Shown: positions 1 to 11,839, numbered from the stretch's first letter. The stretch is 64,000 bases of DNA from Adiantum capillus-veneris (GCA_014529385.2 CM043969.1:18334446-18398445), one strand, 5' to 3'. A program made the numbers and translations. Notes: generated by a model not told the origin, from the sequence alone.

Positions 1-1330
1 TGTTATAGGTTTCTCCCATCAAGAGAGACATTTTACAGTACAATGCTTTGTGTTCCTTCAATACTAGCTAGTGCAATGAAGATGGAAGCTTCAAGCACTC
101 AACATCAATTCCCTCACAGTCTCAGACCCAAGACCTCACACACCTTCAAAGATGGTGAGAGCTAGTGGGGTATGAGACTAGATTAAGAGGAAGAAGGAGT
201 AGTCTTATCAGAAAGATGTACATCTCCTCACATAATCAATCATATTAGCATAACATAGCTTAGTAATTAGCATGGTAGAGGAGATGAGCATGCATTGAAG
301 CTTGGCTCTTGGTTGGATTTGCATCACAAAGCCAAGAGTTGTTGGTGTAGGCCTCCCTTCTCACAAGCTTGGATAGGTGATAAGCTTTCCATTATAGCTT
401 GAGAAGGAGAAAGAGAGAGTCTTCTTGCTTCACACATGAGCTTGCGTGTGAGTGTGTGAGATAATGACTTGAGAAAATCAGCCCCCTCTCTCTCTTGGTC
501 GACCCCTCATGCTATTTCCTCTTGCTGACACCCCATTGGACCTCTCCAAGCTTAGCCAATAGGATTTCAGAAGCATAAGTGATAGCCTTCTAGCATGTGT
601 CCCCCTTTCCCCTTTTGTGAGAGATTTAGGTAATTAATTAATGCAACTAAACTCGCATTGGACCCCTTTGTCTCCTGGCCAATAGGAATGAGGCAAGCCA
701 TTGGGCTACTGAATGCTCATTGAACCCCTTGGAAGACTGTCCAATAGTCTTCTAGAGAGCTTAATTCTTATTGGTTCTTTTAAGTGTTTTTAAATTAATT
801 GAACTAGATTTACTCTAGCCTAATTTTCATTGGTCCACCTCCATGGCCATCCAATAGGATTTGAGTACACCTTGTGGGCATCTGGGCTAGGGAGCTGACA
901 TGTGTCCCTCATTCCCTTTGTGTAAAGGAGGCTTGTGAGTGTGTATGTGTGTGTTTCTCTCCCATCCCCTACTTGCAAGGCTCGCCCCCTCCTTTGTAGG
1001 ATTCATGAAGACTTTTGGTACACACACAAAGCATCCAATTCTTACTAAGCTTTGACCATTGGACAGAACCTTTGAATTTTGGAACCTTAGCATTTTGAAA
1101 GTCTTAATGGGCTGAACCTTAGGTTCTTTAAAGCCCATTGTTGCACATTGCTCTTTTGCAGATGGCCCATTCTTTGAATCCCTATTTTTCCTCCTTTGGA
1201 TTCCTATTGTGGCCGGTCTGCCAGCTTAACCAATATTCTAGCTTTTTCTCCCCTGGCACATCCCCATATTAAATGATCAATTTAACATGAGAAAATCATT
1301 TAGGAGAATTAGATATTAGTTATTATAACA
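1..1330 (-). mobile_element. 3' LTR of Ty3/gypsy element A (partial, cut by the window)
   Basis: On the minus strand this LTR starts at 1330 with TGTTATAATA and runs left off the window. It matches 5130-6517 almost base for base over long stretches, for example the CTAGTGCAATGAAGATGGAA block at about 70 and again near 5200. It lies directly after a minus-strand polypurine stretch, which marks it as the 3' LTR. It holds many CCAAT/ATTGG pentamers. The partner LTR has a long GA run at 5565-5607 where this copy has only a short GA stretch near 405-420. Confidence 0.9.
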
Positions 1331-1380
1331 TTACCTCTCTCTTGAAATCATAGTCGTCCTCGACTATCGTCCTCGACTAT
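1331..1380 (-). other. Polypurine tract region of element A
   Basis: Read on the minus strand, the bases just before the LTR are CAAGAGAGAGGTAA, a purine-rich primer for plus-strand DNA synthesis. Just upstream a 17-base unit (GTCGAGGACGATA/GACTAT) is tandemly duplicated. The tract is shorter and less pure than in many gypsy elements. Confidence 0.6.
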
Positions 1381-1703
1381 GGGGTAGAGAAGGTAAAGCC
1401 TATTCATTAGTCCTTTTTCTAGCGGGTAGAGGATCCCTATGTTACCCTAAGACATCGTTCAAAAATGGATGACTAGTCCATTTCGTGCTTGAGAGCCTAA
1501 GCTGCGGAAAGCATGTCTGCACATTAGTCTTATCAATCTTCCATAGTAGAGTGACAAGCTCTACTTGGTGTTTGGGAGACGTGGTCTCCGCAAACTTGAT
1601 CTAAGCATGCATACTACTTCACATTTGTGCACAATAAAGAAAAAGAGAGTCTTATAAGACAAAAACTTTGTTCAATTTAAACATTTGTACATTTGCTTAC
1701 TCT

Positions 1704-2850
1704 AGGAAAGCATTGTAAGCATTGACAAGGTTTAGGTTATCCTTTAATTGTATGCCTTGCATCCATCTAGCATCTTCAAAAGGATAATTCTTAAACTTAA
1801 TAAGATATCGTCAGATAGTCTTACTGTCTCTTAATACCTTGTCTTCATGTCGGAGAATGGACTCAGGCTACAGCACCTCTTCTTGGTCCTCGATCTCCGG
1901 TGGGTCTTCAATAGTTGGTTCTTGAGGTGGCTCTCCTTTGTAAGGCTTTATTAGGCTCACATCAAAAGCATTGTGTATGAGCCAATGGCTGGGCAAATTG
2001 AGTTGATAGGCCATCTCATTGATTGGTCTAGGAATCTAGAAAAGACCATAATACCTTTTTGCTAACTTAGCATAGTACTTTCGGTGTAGCATAGGATTCT
2101 TGCCCGTCGTGTGCCTTAATTGAGCCTTGGGAAATTTAAGTAAGACCCAATCATTTTCTTTAAAGGCTTGGGCTCTTATGTGCTTATTAGGAGCAACCTT
2201 TTGCCTTTGCAGTGAGATAGAGATATCATCCTTAATCTTTTGGAAATATTCTTGTAGGTCTCGGCTATACTCATATGCAGCAAACATCTTCCCATGTACC
2301 TTAAGTAGCATGGGACTTTTTGATCTTCCCTCAATTACCTCAAAAGGTGCTTTTCTTGTACAGTGTTATTGTAGGCATACTCCACTAAGGGTAAGTACTT
2401 CTCCCATTGGGACCTTTGATATACTTCTGTTACATAGGCTTTTAGTAGATCAAGAATTGTTGCATTAGCTATTTCACTTTGGCCATCCGTTTGCGGGTGA
2501 TAGGCCGAAGAGATGTTTAGCCTTGTCCCTAAATTCTCAAAGAGACCCTTCCAAAAATTACTGATCATTCTAGGATCTCTATCTGACACTATGGACACTG
2601 GCAAGCCATGGTACTTGAAGATTTGTGAAATGAAGAGGGTTGTCATTTGATGGGATTTGATATTCTTTTTGACAGGTATAAAATGAGCTTGTTTACTGAA
2701 CCTGTCTACTATCGTCCATATTCCCGTATTCCCATGGATAGACTTAGGCAATCCATGGATATGCTCTCCCATGGTGAATTAGGGATTGGCAAAGGTTGAA
2801 GCAATCTAGGTTGCTTCCCTCTATCAAACTTTATCTTTTACATCCCAGAC
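1704..2850 (-). pseudogene. Element A integrase with C-terminal chromodomain (broken)
   Basis: This is the 3' part of a Ty3/gypsy pol. The first recognisable residues are CLGCK, the CxxC half of the HHCC zinc-binding domain, followed by KFDRGKQP. The catalytic core shows DRFSKQAHFIPV, SIVSDRDPRMISNFW and YHPQTDGQSE (2335-2772). The C-terminal part (2036-2311) has NDWVLLK and a GPY/F-like YYGLF in which the Pro is lost. Past stop codons, the frame at about 1704-1900 reads RYLIKFKNYPFEDARWM, a chromodomain, so the parent was a chromovirus. In-frame TAG and TGA stops and frameshifts make it non-functional. Everything from protease to the integrase zinc finger, including RT and RNase H, is missing. 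Confidence 0.85.
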
Positions 2851-3170
2851 ATTTGCTTGAGAGGAGAGATAAACAAGTCCTCCTTGTCCACATAGCTTTG
2901 GACATGGAGCCTCAATTTCACAATTAAGGGAGTGACTGAAGCTTCTTGCCCCTTGAAAGCACCATCTGCGGGTAGTACATCTCCCAGCTCGTAGGCTTGT
3001 ATGCCTAGCTTGGTGGCCAACTCTATGGATATGAAATTGTGAGTAGAACCAAGGTCAAAGAGAATAAAAGCATCATGTTCTCTTGCCTTTCCCCAAGCAT
3101 GGCATAGAGGAGATCCTTTGTGGTGAGTTTCCTCCTCTTGGATTTTGACCAAGGTAGCTCTAGGAAACTC
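2850..3170 (-). pseudogene. Element A retropepsin-like protease fragment
   Basis: In the same frame as the gag C-terminus, the translation gives HDAFILFDLGSTHNFIS followed by ELATKLGIQ, the plant gypsy protease fold around the catalytic aspartate. The usual D-S/T-G triad is D-L-G here. The equivalent in element D (about 52370) reads D-P-S. The domain breaks off at LFISPL, where D continues to ILGAPWF. Sequence then jumps to the integrase zinc finger, so the deletion removed the protease end, RT and RNase H. Confidence 0.8.
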
Positions 3171-4470
3171 ATGGAGGGTGTTCTTTTGGGGACAAGCACG
3201 GTATGCATGCCCTTGCTCGCCGCACTTGAAACAGTGGTTATCCTTGCGATAACGCTCAAGCTCTTCAGGAGAGAGTTTGTTTTTGCCTTTGTAAGCTCCC
3301 TTCTCCTTAGCTTTGTTGGAATTGCCCTTAAGAGACTTTTGGACATTGTCCTTTTCCTTAGGCTCATTGGGACCCTTGTTTTCCATGGGCTTAGAATTTC
3401 TCTTAGCCCCTGTTTGGAAATTGATTCGAGAAGCCACCATAGTATGGTGTATAACTGCGAATATAGTGCGTGGCCTTTGGGACTTGACATACTCCGCCAT
3501 TTCTTCACTTAAGTCCGCGCAAAATTGTTGCTTTCGCTCTCCAAAATCCATCTTTTTGAAGACAGTGGTTTTGAGATGTAAATGCCAAAACTTGTCTACA
3601 TATTTGTGAATGGATTCGTAGGGAGAGAGCTTTAAGATTCACCATTCGGTGAGTACTTTGTCTTTGGCATCGGTGGCCAAAAACTGCTTCATAATGGAAT
3701 CTTTTAAAGCTTTCCATGTTTGTGGAGCTTCACCGTTTGCCCGTAGGCTAGACCACCATTGCCTGGCAGACTTTTGGAAGTGCATAGCTACATGGCGTAG
3801 CTTAGAGGACTCCGTGAAGCCCTCATCTCCAAACCCCGCATCCAGTTGTTGGATAAAGGCCAAGACTTTGTCTGTAGCACCAAAGATGCCATCGTAGGTA
3901 AGGAAAGAGATGCTCTTTCCTCCTTCTTTGAACTTCTTGAGCTTGGACGACCTTTTCCACGCGGCATAGGATTTCTTGTGGCCTCTTCTTTTTTATGGTT
4001 CAAAAGTTGCACCATCGCTTTCTTCAGAAGATGAAGAATTTGAGGAAGATGGAGAAGAGGGTGACCTTTTTCTTGCCTTGATCCTCTTTGTCAGCACCAT
4101 CACTTTCATAAGAGGAAGAGGATGAAGAAGATGGAGAAGAGGGTGTCCTCTTTCTCACATTTTTCTTCTCTTGCTTTTTGTCATCCCTCTTTGAATTATT
4201 GTGTGGAGAAGTGTGCGATGGTCTTCTCCGTTTAGGAGGTGATGGAAAGCGTTTTGCCCGCTGCCGTCTTCGTGGAGCCATCTCCACCGAGGTGGTAGGA
4301 GACTCACTTCTTTCTCATTCCTTTGGTGGGGGCTCTTGAGTTCTCCTTTGAGAAGGAGATGCATCTTCAGGAAGCAAATTTTTGAGCCCTTCATATGGAT
4401 CCTCTTCTTCTTCCCGAATCGGAGAGAGGCCTCTCTTGGGAGTCTCACAAGGAGGCTTCCTAGGTACTCT
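3170..4470 (-). pseudogene. Element A Gag with CCHC zinc knuckle (start deleted, frameshifted)
   Basis: Several minus-strand frames together give a Ty3/gypsy Gag: a basic, Ser-rich N-terminal part (KRFPSPPKRRRPS, RKRTPSSPSSSSSSSYES), the capsid-like Gag domain (about 3640-3960: FIQQLDAGFGDEGF, SARQWWSSLRANGEAP), and a zinc knuckle CFKCGEQGHAYRAC at 3192-3233. Compared with element B, about 200 bases that carry the Gag start codon are missing: B reads GTTGTTAGA then ATG, whereas A goes from GTTGTTAGA straight to the CTAGGAAGCCTCC stretch near 4465. Several frame changes are needed. It cannot make an intact protein. Confidence 0.85.
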
Positions 4471-4876
4471 CTAACAACTTTTAGCTGTAATCCTTTTTTG
4501 GTGTACTTTGGCACTTCAAGCCCTAGTTGCTACTCCTCTTTACCCCTTTAGAAAAAGCACTCAAGCTACTGTACCCGTCGCTTGAATACCATTAATTGCA
4601 AGGAATAGAAGAGAGAGTCATTCAACACCAAAACAGCACCGGCTCCTGTCAAGCTTCTAATAGCTCAATAGTGGTTAAGCCGTAGGCAAAGCCTCGTAGG
4701 ACTTTACTATTAAGACCATAGCTCTCGACAGTGATGCCCCGCTATCTGTTCGAAGGCAGGCGCACTGTAAGGCTGAAAAATCCCTATTCTACTTACTCAT
4801 TTACAATTAATAATAACAACCATTTATAGCTAGCTTGAGGACCTCCCTTCTTGAGCAAGAAAAGAGAAACCTTGTG
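4471..4876 (-). other. Leader between primer site and gag of element A
   Basis: Untranslated leader, matching 22644-23040 of element B in reverse orientation (for example the TAAGCCGTAGGCAAAGCC stretch). No gene is seen. Confidence 0.6.
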
Positions 4877-4888
4877 CTCTCATACCGA
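4877..4888 (-). other. Primer binding site of element A (degenerate)
   Basis: The minus strand reads CGGTATGAGAGC, two mismatches from TGGTATCAGAGC, which pairs with the 3' end of initiator tRNA-Met. It sits one base from the LTR end (TTACA at 4890-4894), as expected. The copy in element B is a perfect match. Confidence 0.75.
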
Positions 4889-4889
4889 T

Positions 4890-5562
4890 GTAACATTTAA
4901 TGGCCTAGTAACTTGTGTGTAGCGGAAAAGAACATGAACATAGTGAGCATTTCATTAGAAGAGATTCTTAATGAGCATAACAAGAGTGTTTGGGTGGAGA
5001 GAGCAACAAAAAGCATAACAACTAGTTAGATAGCATGAACAATACTTCAAAAGAGAGAGAAATCAAGCTATTGACAACAGTTGAGGACTGGATTTACATG
5101 GAACCGGTCCCCCCTCCAAAAGGCTTTGTATTATGGGTTTTTCCCATCAATAGAGACATTTTACAATACAATTCTTTGTGTTCCTTCAATACTAGCTAGT
5201 GCAATGAAGATGGAAGCTTCAAACACTAAGCAAAACACTTATAAAACACAACATCAATTCCCTCACGGTCTCAGACCCAAGACCTCACACACCTTCAAAG
5301 ATGGTGAGAGCTAGTGGGGTATGAGAGTAGATTAAGAGGAAGAAGGAGTAGTCTTACCAGAAAGATGTACATCTCCTCACATAATCAATCATATTAGCAT
5401 AGCATAGCTTAGTAATTAGCATGGTAGAGGAGATGAGCATGCATTGAAGCTTGGCTCTTGGTTGGATTTGCATCACAAAGCAGGAAGTTGTTGGTGTAGG
5501 CCTCCCTTCTCACAAGCTTGGAGTAGGTGATAAGCTTTCCATTAAAGCTTGAGAAGGAGAGA

Positions 5563-5612
<50 letters not shown>

Positions 5613-6517
5613 TTTCTTGCTTCACACACGAGCTTGTGTGTGAGTGTGTGAGATAATGACTTGAGAAAATCAGCCCCCTCTCTCTCTCTTGGTCGACCCC
5701 TCATGCTATTTCCTCTTGCTGACACCCCATTGGACCTCTCCAAGCTTAGCCAATAGGATTTCAGGAGCATAAGTGATAGCCTTCTGGCATGTGTCCCTCT
5801 TTCCCCTTTTGTGAGAGCTTTAGGTAATTAATTAATGCAACTAAACTCTCATTGGACCCCTTTGTCTCCTGGCCAATAGGAATCAGGCAAGCCATTGGGC
5901 TGATGAATGCTCATTGGACCCCTTGGGAGACTGTCCAATAGTCTTCTAGAGAGCTTAATTTTTATTGGTTCTTTTAAGTGTTCTTAAATTAATTGAACTA
6001 GATTTACTCTAGCCTAATTTTCATTTGTCCACCTCCATGGCCATCCAATAGGATTTGAGTACACCTTGTGGGCATCTTGGCTAGGGAGCTGACATGTGTC
6101 CCTCATTCCCTTTGTGTAAAGGAGGCTTGTGAGTGTGTATGTGTGTGTTTCTCTCCCATCCCCTACCTGCAAGGCTTGCCCCCTCCTTTGTAGGATTCAT
6201 GAAGACTTTTGGTACACACACAAAGCATCCAATTCTTACTAAGCTTTGACCATTGGACAGAACCTTTGAATTTTGGAACCTTAGCATTTTGGAAGTCTTA
6301 ATGGGCTGAACCTTAGGTTCTTTAAAGCCGATTGTTGCACATTGCTCTTTTGCAGACGGCCCCCCCTTTGGATCCCTATTTGCCCTCCTTCTGATCCCTA
6401 CTGTGGCAGGTCTGCAAGCTAAACTAATGTTCTAGCTTTTTCTCCCTTGGCACTTCCCCATATTAAATGATCAGTTTAACATGAGAAAATCATTTAGGAG
6501 AACTAGATATGATGACA
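4890..6517 (-). mobile_element. 5' LTR of element A
   Basis: On the minus strand it starts TGTCATCATATCTAG at 6517 and ends ATGTTACA at 4890, about 1,628 bases. It matches the left LTR (1-1330) and the plus-strand LTR of element B (21025-22630). It has a (GA)21 run at 5565-5607 that the left LTR lacks. Between about 5730 and 6060 there are nine CCAAT or ATTGG pentamers. Its divergence from the left LTR at scattered sites indicates an old insertion. Confidence 0.9.
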
Positions 6518-7340
6518 CATCCCCTTTGAATTAGAATTGCGTAAAGAATCGAGATGCTCCTTGCAAAAAATGGAGTTCAAGAGTACGAGCACCAACAAGT
6601 GGAGTTTGAGCAAATAAAAACCAACCTCCCCCGTCGTCCCCCCCCCCCCCAAAAAAAAAAGACCTACTCTTCAAAGAATACACGAAATTAACGAAATATA
6701 TGTAAAACCTCAAAAATTGGAAGAACAAGGGTGCCTGCCAAAAGTCAACCGTGACTTGATTCTCATTTATCATACATTATTGCCTTCCAAAATTAGTGCA
6801 AAGAGATTTTGGCATTAAACAAAGAGTTAAAATTGAATCCCCCGCTGTTATGAATCATGGTTATTGTGGCATGAAGGTATAGTCAAGTGCCAAACTATCT
6901 TTGGGCAATATCTAAGTTAGTAAGGCTCTCTTTCATCATAGTTGAGTATATCCCCATTGATGCAAACGTGGGAGTGTGTGTGAGTGGTTGTGGGTTCCTC
7001 AATGTGTGTGTTTTTTTGGTAGCTATGAGGAAACTTGATCTTTACCGCTAAAGACTTGACTCAAAGGCACATCATAATTTTTCAAGAAGTTGGGATGTAA
7101 TGGGTCTCGGAGCTTTGTACGAAAAGGTAGGTTTCACTAGAGTCCAAACCATGAAAGCCAAGTTCCCATATGAGGATTTGAACATGAAAATGTATGGTCA
7201 CACTAAGGTCTGTTTTTTTTTTTAGAATGGGATTTGAGAAAGAGTAACAGTACAAGCTCATTGGAAAAAGACTATAAATGATAGAGTAACAGTAAAAGCT
7301 CATTAAAAAAGGTGATCCAAGCCTAAACATAACTTAATAC
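6518..7340. other. No gene seen
   Basis: AT-rich spacer between element A and a LINE remnant. A C10A10 homopolymer pair lies near 6641-6660 and an 11-T run near 7208, which on the minus strand could be the poly(A) tail of the LINE to its right. No sustained reading frame with a recognisable domain. Confidence 0.4.
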
Positions 7341-7344
7341 ATAC

Positions 7345-9050
7345 TTGCTAGTTCAAAAAGACTAGAAGGGAGTTTAACCTTGCAACGTTTGTGAACCAGA
7401 TTTGCCATTTGTATTGTGTATGAATATCTCGCCATAATACATCTTGGTCCAAACTTCTAGTTGCATCTTTGATGAGGGAAAGAAGGTTATAAATGATAGA
7501 ATCTGAAAGAAGAGACAAGACATATGCTTTGGTTTCCAAAAATTGTTGCATTCCTTTGTAGCCAAATATCCCACACAAGATATACACCATACTATAGAGA
7601 GTTTGAGACTTTAAAGATAATTTGGGAATCACAAATGTTTTGAAGATTTGGCCATATGGACAAATCTAAAACTCTTTTTTAAGATCAAAGCCTTCCAAAA
7701 GATAGTATTTGAAATGGTCTTCCGAGCCATGCTCTCAAAAATTTGGCTAAGATTTGGCCATGTGGTCAAATCTTAAGCTTGTTTTGAAAGTGAGAATTGA
7801 AAAATTCCCAAACTCACTAATATGGTGTTATATTATTAACCTTTTATAGCATTCCATAACAAAATGTCCATATTGTAGCATTCCCCTAAAAAAACCTCTC
7901 TACCAAGGAGGGTGAAGAGGAAAGATAGACTCTTGAACAATGGTATTAGTTGGACAAGAAAAGAACAAATGCTCCAAGGTTTCTTCGTGGTTGTGACATC
8001 TTGAGCACTTCCCATTTCCATAACCAAATTTTTTGGCCTTGGAAGTAGTCCAAGCTAGTTGATGTAGTATCAACTATAGTAGGGTGGCTTCCTTATTTGA
8101 GTAGGTAAAGGCCAAAGAATAGAAAATATGCACTTCCACTATCAGGGACTCCATTGTAGACACCATCTTCTGTTCATAGTGTGGTACAATTTGGGGTCTT
8201 CCCTTTGAACGCTAGTTCAAGACTTCCATATGAAAAAAGAACTCTCTTTCACCTGCATGTTACCCCTTTGGAAAGACATTCTGCAACTTTATTCACTATC
8301 ATAACGATTCTTTTTATAACCAATGAAGCTGCTCTTGCAGATATTCTATCCTCTTGTTGGATAACCTCATAAGTCTTCCACATGCCCTAAAAAATAACTC
8401 TTGCCAACGTACTATACCTACTATGAATGGTTTATAGGCTAAAATAAACTGAGTTGGTTGAATTTGGGAGGTGAGTTGTCCAAACCATACCAATTCTTAC
8501 AAATAGAACTCAAAAGGATACTCTGCCGAACTTTATTCTTTATTTTTATCCAAGATTTCTAGAACATGTAGGTTAGCATTAAGCCTTTGGGGATAAATTG
8601 CATTGGAGAAAGAATAATCTCTCCACACTTTAAACTCATCTAGGATGTGCATTGGGGATGAATGAACATGTAGTTTAGCACGGAGATTTCCAGAACATGT
8701 AGATTAGCATTGAGCCTTTGGGGTTAAATTGCATTGGAAATAGAATAATCTCTCCATTAGCTTTTCAATATCACTTGGGTGTGAAGTCAAAACTAAATCT
8801 ATATCTAGTTTTATGGTGATTAATCATCCTCCCACTAGCCAAACGAAATCGTTTTAGACATTCCTAGAATGCTGAATTCAACACACTCTATAGTATTGGT
8901 CATCGATGTGTTGGTGTCATTTGCAAACTGTTGCAAACACAATTCTTCTTCCGATCTTGGGATGATTGTTTCCTTCAGAGTACCTTGTCTAGTAGCATAT
9001 TTCACCAACCATCGATAGAGATAATCTTCAATTTGCATCTCCTAATGTTG
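7345..9050 (-). pseudogene. LINE (non-LTR retrotransposon) 3' end: RT C-terminus and zf-RVT zinc finger
   Basis: The minus strand, read through stops and frameshifts, shows the end of a plant L1-type ORF2. At about 8910 it reads LQQFANDTN, the catalytic F-A-D-D motif with the first Asp of the pair changed to Asn. LASGRMINHHKT follows near 8820 and corresponds to the LINE consensus ASG-x-x-IN-x-x-KT. At about 7930-8010 it reads CSRCHNHEETLEHLFFSCP, the zf-RVT Cys/His finger typical of plant LINEs. Frames at 7348-7632 continue the C-terminal part. The endonuclease and RT N-terminus are absent (5' truncation is usual for LINEs). Not functional. Confidence 0.75.
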
Positions 9051-9144
9051 ATAATTCTTGTTTTTGAATTTCTTAATCTTGAACTTACCTTCCTCTATCA
9101 TCACTCCAACTCAGTTCAAGGAATATTTCTCTACTAGTAAATCT

Positions 9145-9165
9145 TGCTATGATACCACTTGGTAG
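9145..9165 (-). other. Possible LTR-element primer site
   Basis: The minus strand reads AGTGGTATCATAGCAAG, close to TGGTATCAGAGC and preceded by CCTACCA. An LTR could lie to the right (from about 9166, with a TATA-like TTTTATAAG on minus near 9275 and a (GA)12 run at 9245-9268). No second LTR was found, so this is tentative. Confidence 0.35.
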
Positions 9166-11010
9166 GATTAACGAGGGATAAATAAAGTGGTTACTAAGAA
9201 GCGATTAGAGTGATGTACTAAATGGAGAGACATATAACATATACGAGAGAGAGAGAGAGAGAGAGAGATATCTTATAAAAGATATCAAAGCCTACATTGC
9301 CGGCCTCAAAATACACCATTTTGGCCACATTTTTACTTCTTCAATCCCTCTAACCATCGATCCAACTACTCGGGAAAACCATCTGGTCATGCCTCGTCAT
9401 TAACTGGAACAACCTGCAACCTGTTATAACTTTGCATCTGTAGCACCAATTGACGTGCTATCTCTTTCGGCTAGCTCCATACAATGTCCTTTACCTTTGC
9501 AAACCTTGGCAAGCTTCAAAACACTTCAAATGGCATGCTCTCCAACGTGACCAAACTAGCTCATAACAAACCCCCATCAAAACTTCAAACCCTATATCTT
9601 GGCAACCACAACTCCGATTGTCGATCTATAAAGACCAACATAATGCACTCTTCAAGCACCTCAGCCATACACTTCAGGATCTCCCTTGCCAAACTTGCAC
9701 TTCATACTTGTTTCACTGCCCATGCCTGCGCTTGCTAGCCCATGCATACCTGCTTGTGTCCTCTGCTATGGTTGACACATTTTGGCTGCACCAACGTACT
9801 TCTGATTGCAATGCATGGTGAATGCCTCACCCAACTCTTTAACACCCAGCTAACAATATAAGTGTTTACTTCTATAGTCGTATTGGAAATTTTCTTTTTA
9901 TGGAATGTGATTTTTGAGGTCACATGACCTTTTCTATATCTATATATATATATATATATGGAAAGTGATTTTGGGATCACATGACCTTATCTATATTTAC
10001 CTAGAAATACACTTGGGAGTTATAGCTATTCGGTGTCAAATATCATCTTATTCATTATGAGTCATGAGGGGGAATGCATAAACATGCACCTTGGGTGAGC
10101 ACATGCCCTTGCACTTGCCTCCAAGTCTCCTTCTAGCCTTTTACCTGCAACTACCATCATTAAGAATTTCACCTCCAAATTTTGGGTTGCACTACACTTT
10201 TGATTTTTGGGTTGCACTGCACCTCATACTTTCGAGTTGCACTTTGATGAAGTAAACTAGTCTACTATTAGGCGCTCACCCACTTCAGTTCGACTTGAAG
10301 CACTTCACGTGGGTACTTCTATAGCATGGCGTCTTCACAATCATTTTGTTGATCTACTGAGTGTTTTGGGCTCCTATTGGCTGATAGTTTCTATTTGTTT
10401 TCATGGGTAATGAGGAATTCATTCTCATAATGGGTGATTAATCGTGCTAATACTTGTTGAGAATGTACGTCTAAGTTGGGATATTAAAGATCATTGTCTC
10501 GATATATAGTTTTGTGTAAAGCTCATTGTATGTGTATACACTTTTGTACTGGCATAATCATCCATGGGATTTTACTAGTTCTGCAAGAGGCTCATACTGA
10601 GATGTACTTGTTTGCTGGAATGGAATATCATCCTGCTTATCTAACAAAAAAGTCTACAAAACATACATGCTTTCTCATATTGTTTCATTTTGAACTAGCT
10701 ACATACTTGGCGTGCACATATATTGTTGGATATGCATTGTATTTTATTCGAGAAGCAGTGGTTATCCATTACATGGTCCTATTTGATGTATACTAATATG
10801 ATCTTGGTGCTAACTACTAAGATGACCTTGTCCTGTATAGAACTAGCATACTAGCATGATATGACATTTCACATAGAACTCATTAGGGATACCACCAAGA
10901 CCAGCGGGAGCACAAACAGATGAAAGTTGAGCAAGGACATCATGTCGTCGATGATGAGAAGAAAAAGAAAATCGAAGATAGAGTTAAGTTGATGAGAGAG
11001 AGAGAGAGAG
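9166..11010. other. No gene seen; AT-rich spacer with TA repeat
   Basis: Holds a TA dinucleotide run at about 9942-9959, flanked by two copies of a short direct repeat (TGGAA-GTGATTTT-GG-TCACATGACCTT, near 9900 and 9960). Plus-strand open frames (9484-9738, 10494-10796) carry no recognisable domain. Confidence 0.4.
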
Positions 11011-11014
11011 TTTT

Positions 11015-11078
11015 CTTTTAAAAAGAACTCCCCCAAAGGATCTGCGCCGGCGCAATCCTTTGAGGGAGTTTTTTCAAA
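11015..11078. repeat. Palindrome, copy 1
   Basis: An inverted repeat with arms of about 26 bases meeting at GCGCCGGCGC: the left arm holds ACTCCC-CAAAGGAT and the right arm ATCCTTTG-GGGAGT, with two mismatches and a one-base slip. It sits just after a GA run and before an A-rich stretch. A degenerate second copy in the same context lies at 12845-12912. Confidence 0.75.
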
Positions 11079-11263
11079 AAAACACACTACTACGTAGTAT
11101 GTCCCTCTAATTTTGCAAGCAGGTCAGATCAACAGGAATCTAGCAAGATGCTGTCAAGTCTTTGAGGAAAAAAGAGGAGGACGTGACACGTGTAGTGGAG
11201 GGACGGAGAGAGAGAGAGGTCCCTGTATGAATAGTTGTCCTTCGCGCGTGAGCTGTCTGGATG

Positions 11264-11408
11264 CAACGAGGCAGTGGGAGGTGGAAGCACGGAAGCAGGC
11301 AAGAGTGGGTCAGCAACGAGGTATGTCTCGGGCCAAAAGAGCACGCAGGAGCCTGAGCGCATCTCTTTTCACTTTGCAAGGCGGAGGAGGCAACTGCGCA
11401 GGAGGCAG

Positions 11409-11481
<73 letters not shown>

Positions 11482-11628
11482 AACGAGGCAGTGGGAGGAG
11501 GAAGCACGGAGGCAGGCAGGAGTGGGTCAGCAACAACGAGATATGTCTCAGGCCAAAAGAGCACGCAGGAGCCTGAGTGCATCTCTTTTCACTTTGCAAG
11601 GCAGAGGAGGCAACCGCGTAGGAGGCAG

Positions 11629-11696
<68 letters not shown>

Positions 11697-11839
11697 AAGG
11701 TAGTGGGAGGAGGAAGCACGAAGGCAGGCAGGACCGGGTCAGCAACGAGGTATGTCTCGGGCCAAAAGAGCACGCAAGAGCTTGAGCGCATCTCTTTTCA
11801 CTTTGCAAGGCGGAGGAGGCAACCGCGTAGGAGGCAGAG

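Noticed and set aside
887-1138. 83-codon plus frame repeated at 6081-6287 and, in part, 21287-21478
   Set aside because: Repeated because it is part of the LTR; not conserved as a reading frame among the copies.
2127-2468. Plus-strand frame of 113 codons
   Set aside because: Antisense shadow of the element A integrase.
9942-9959. Origin- or promoter-like TA run
   Set aside because: A simple TA microsatellite with no supporting context.
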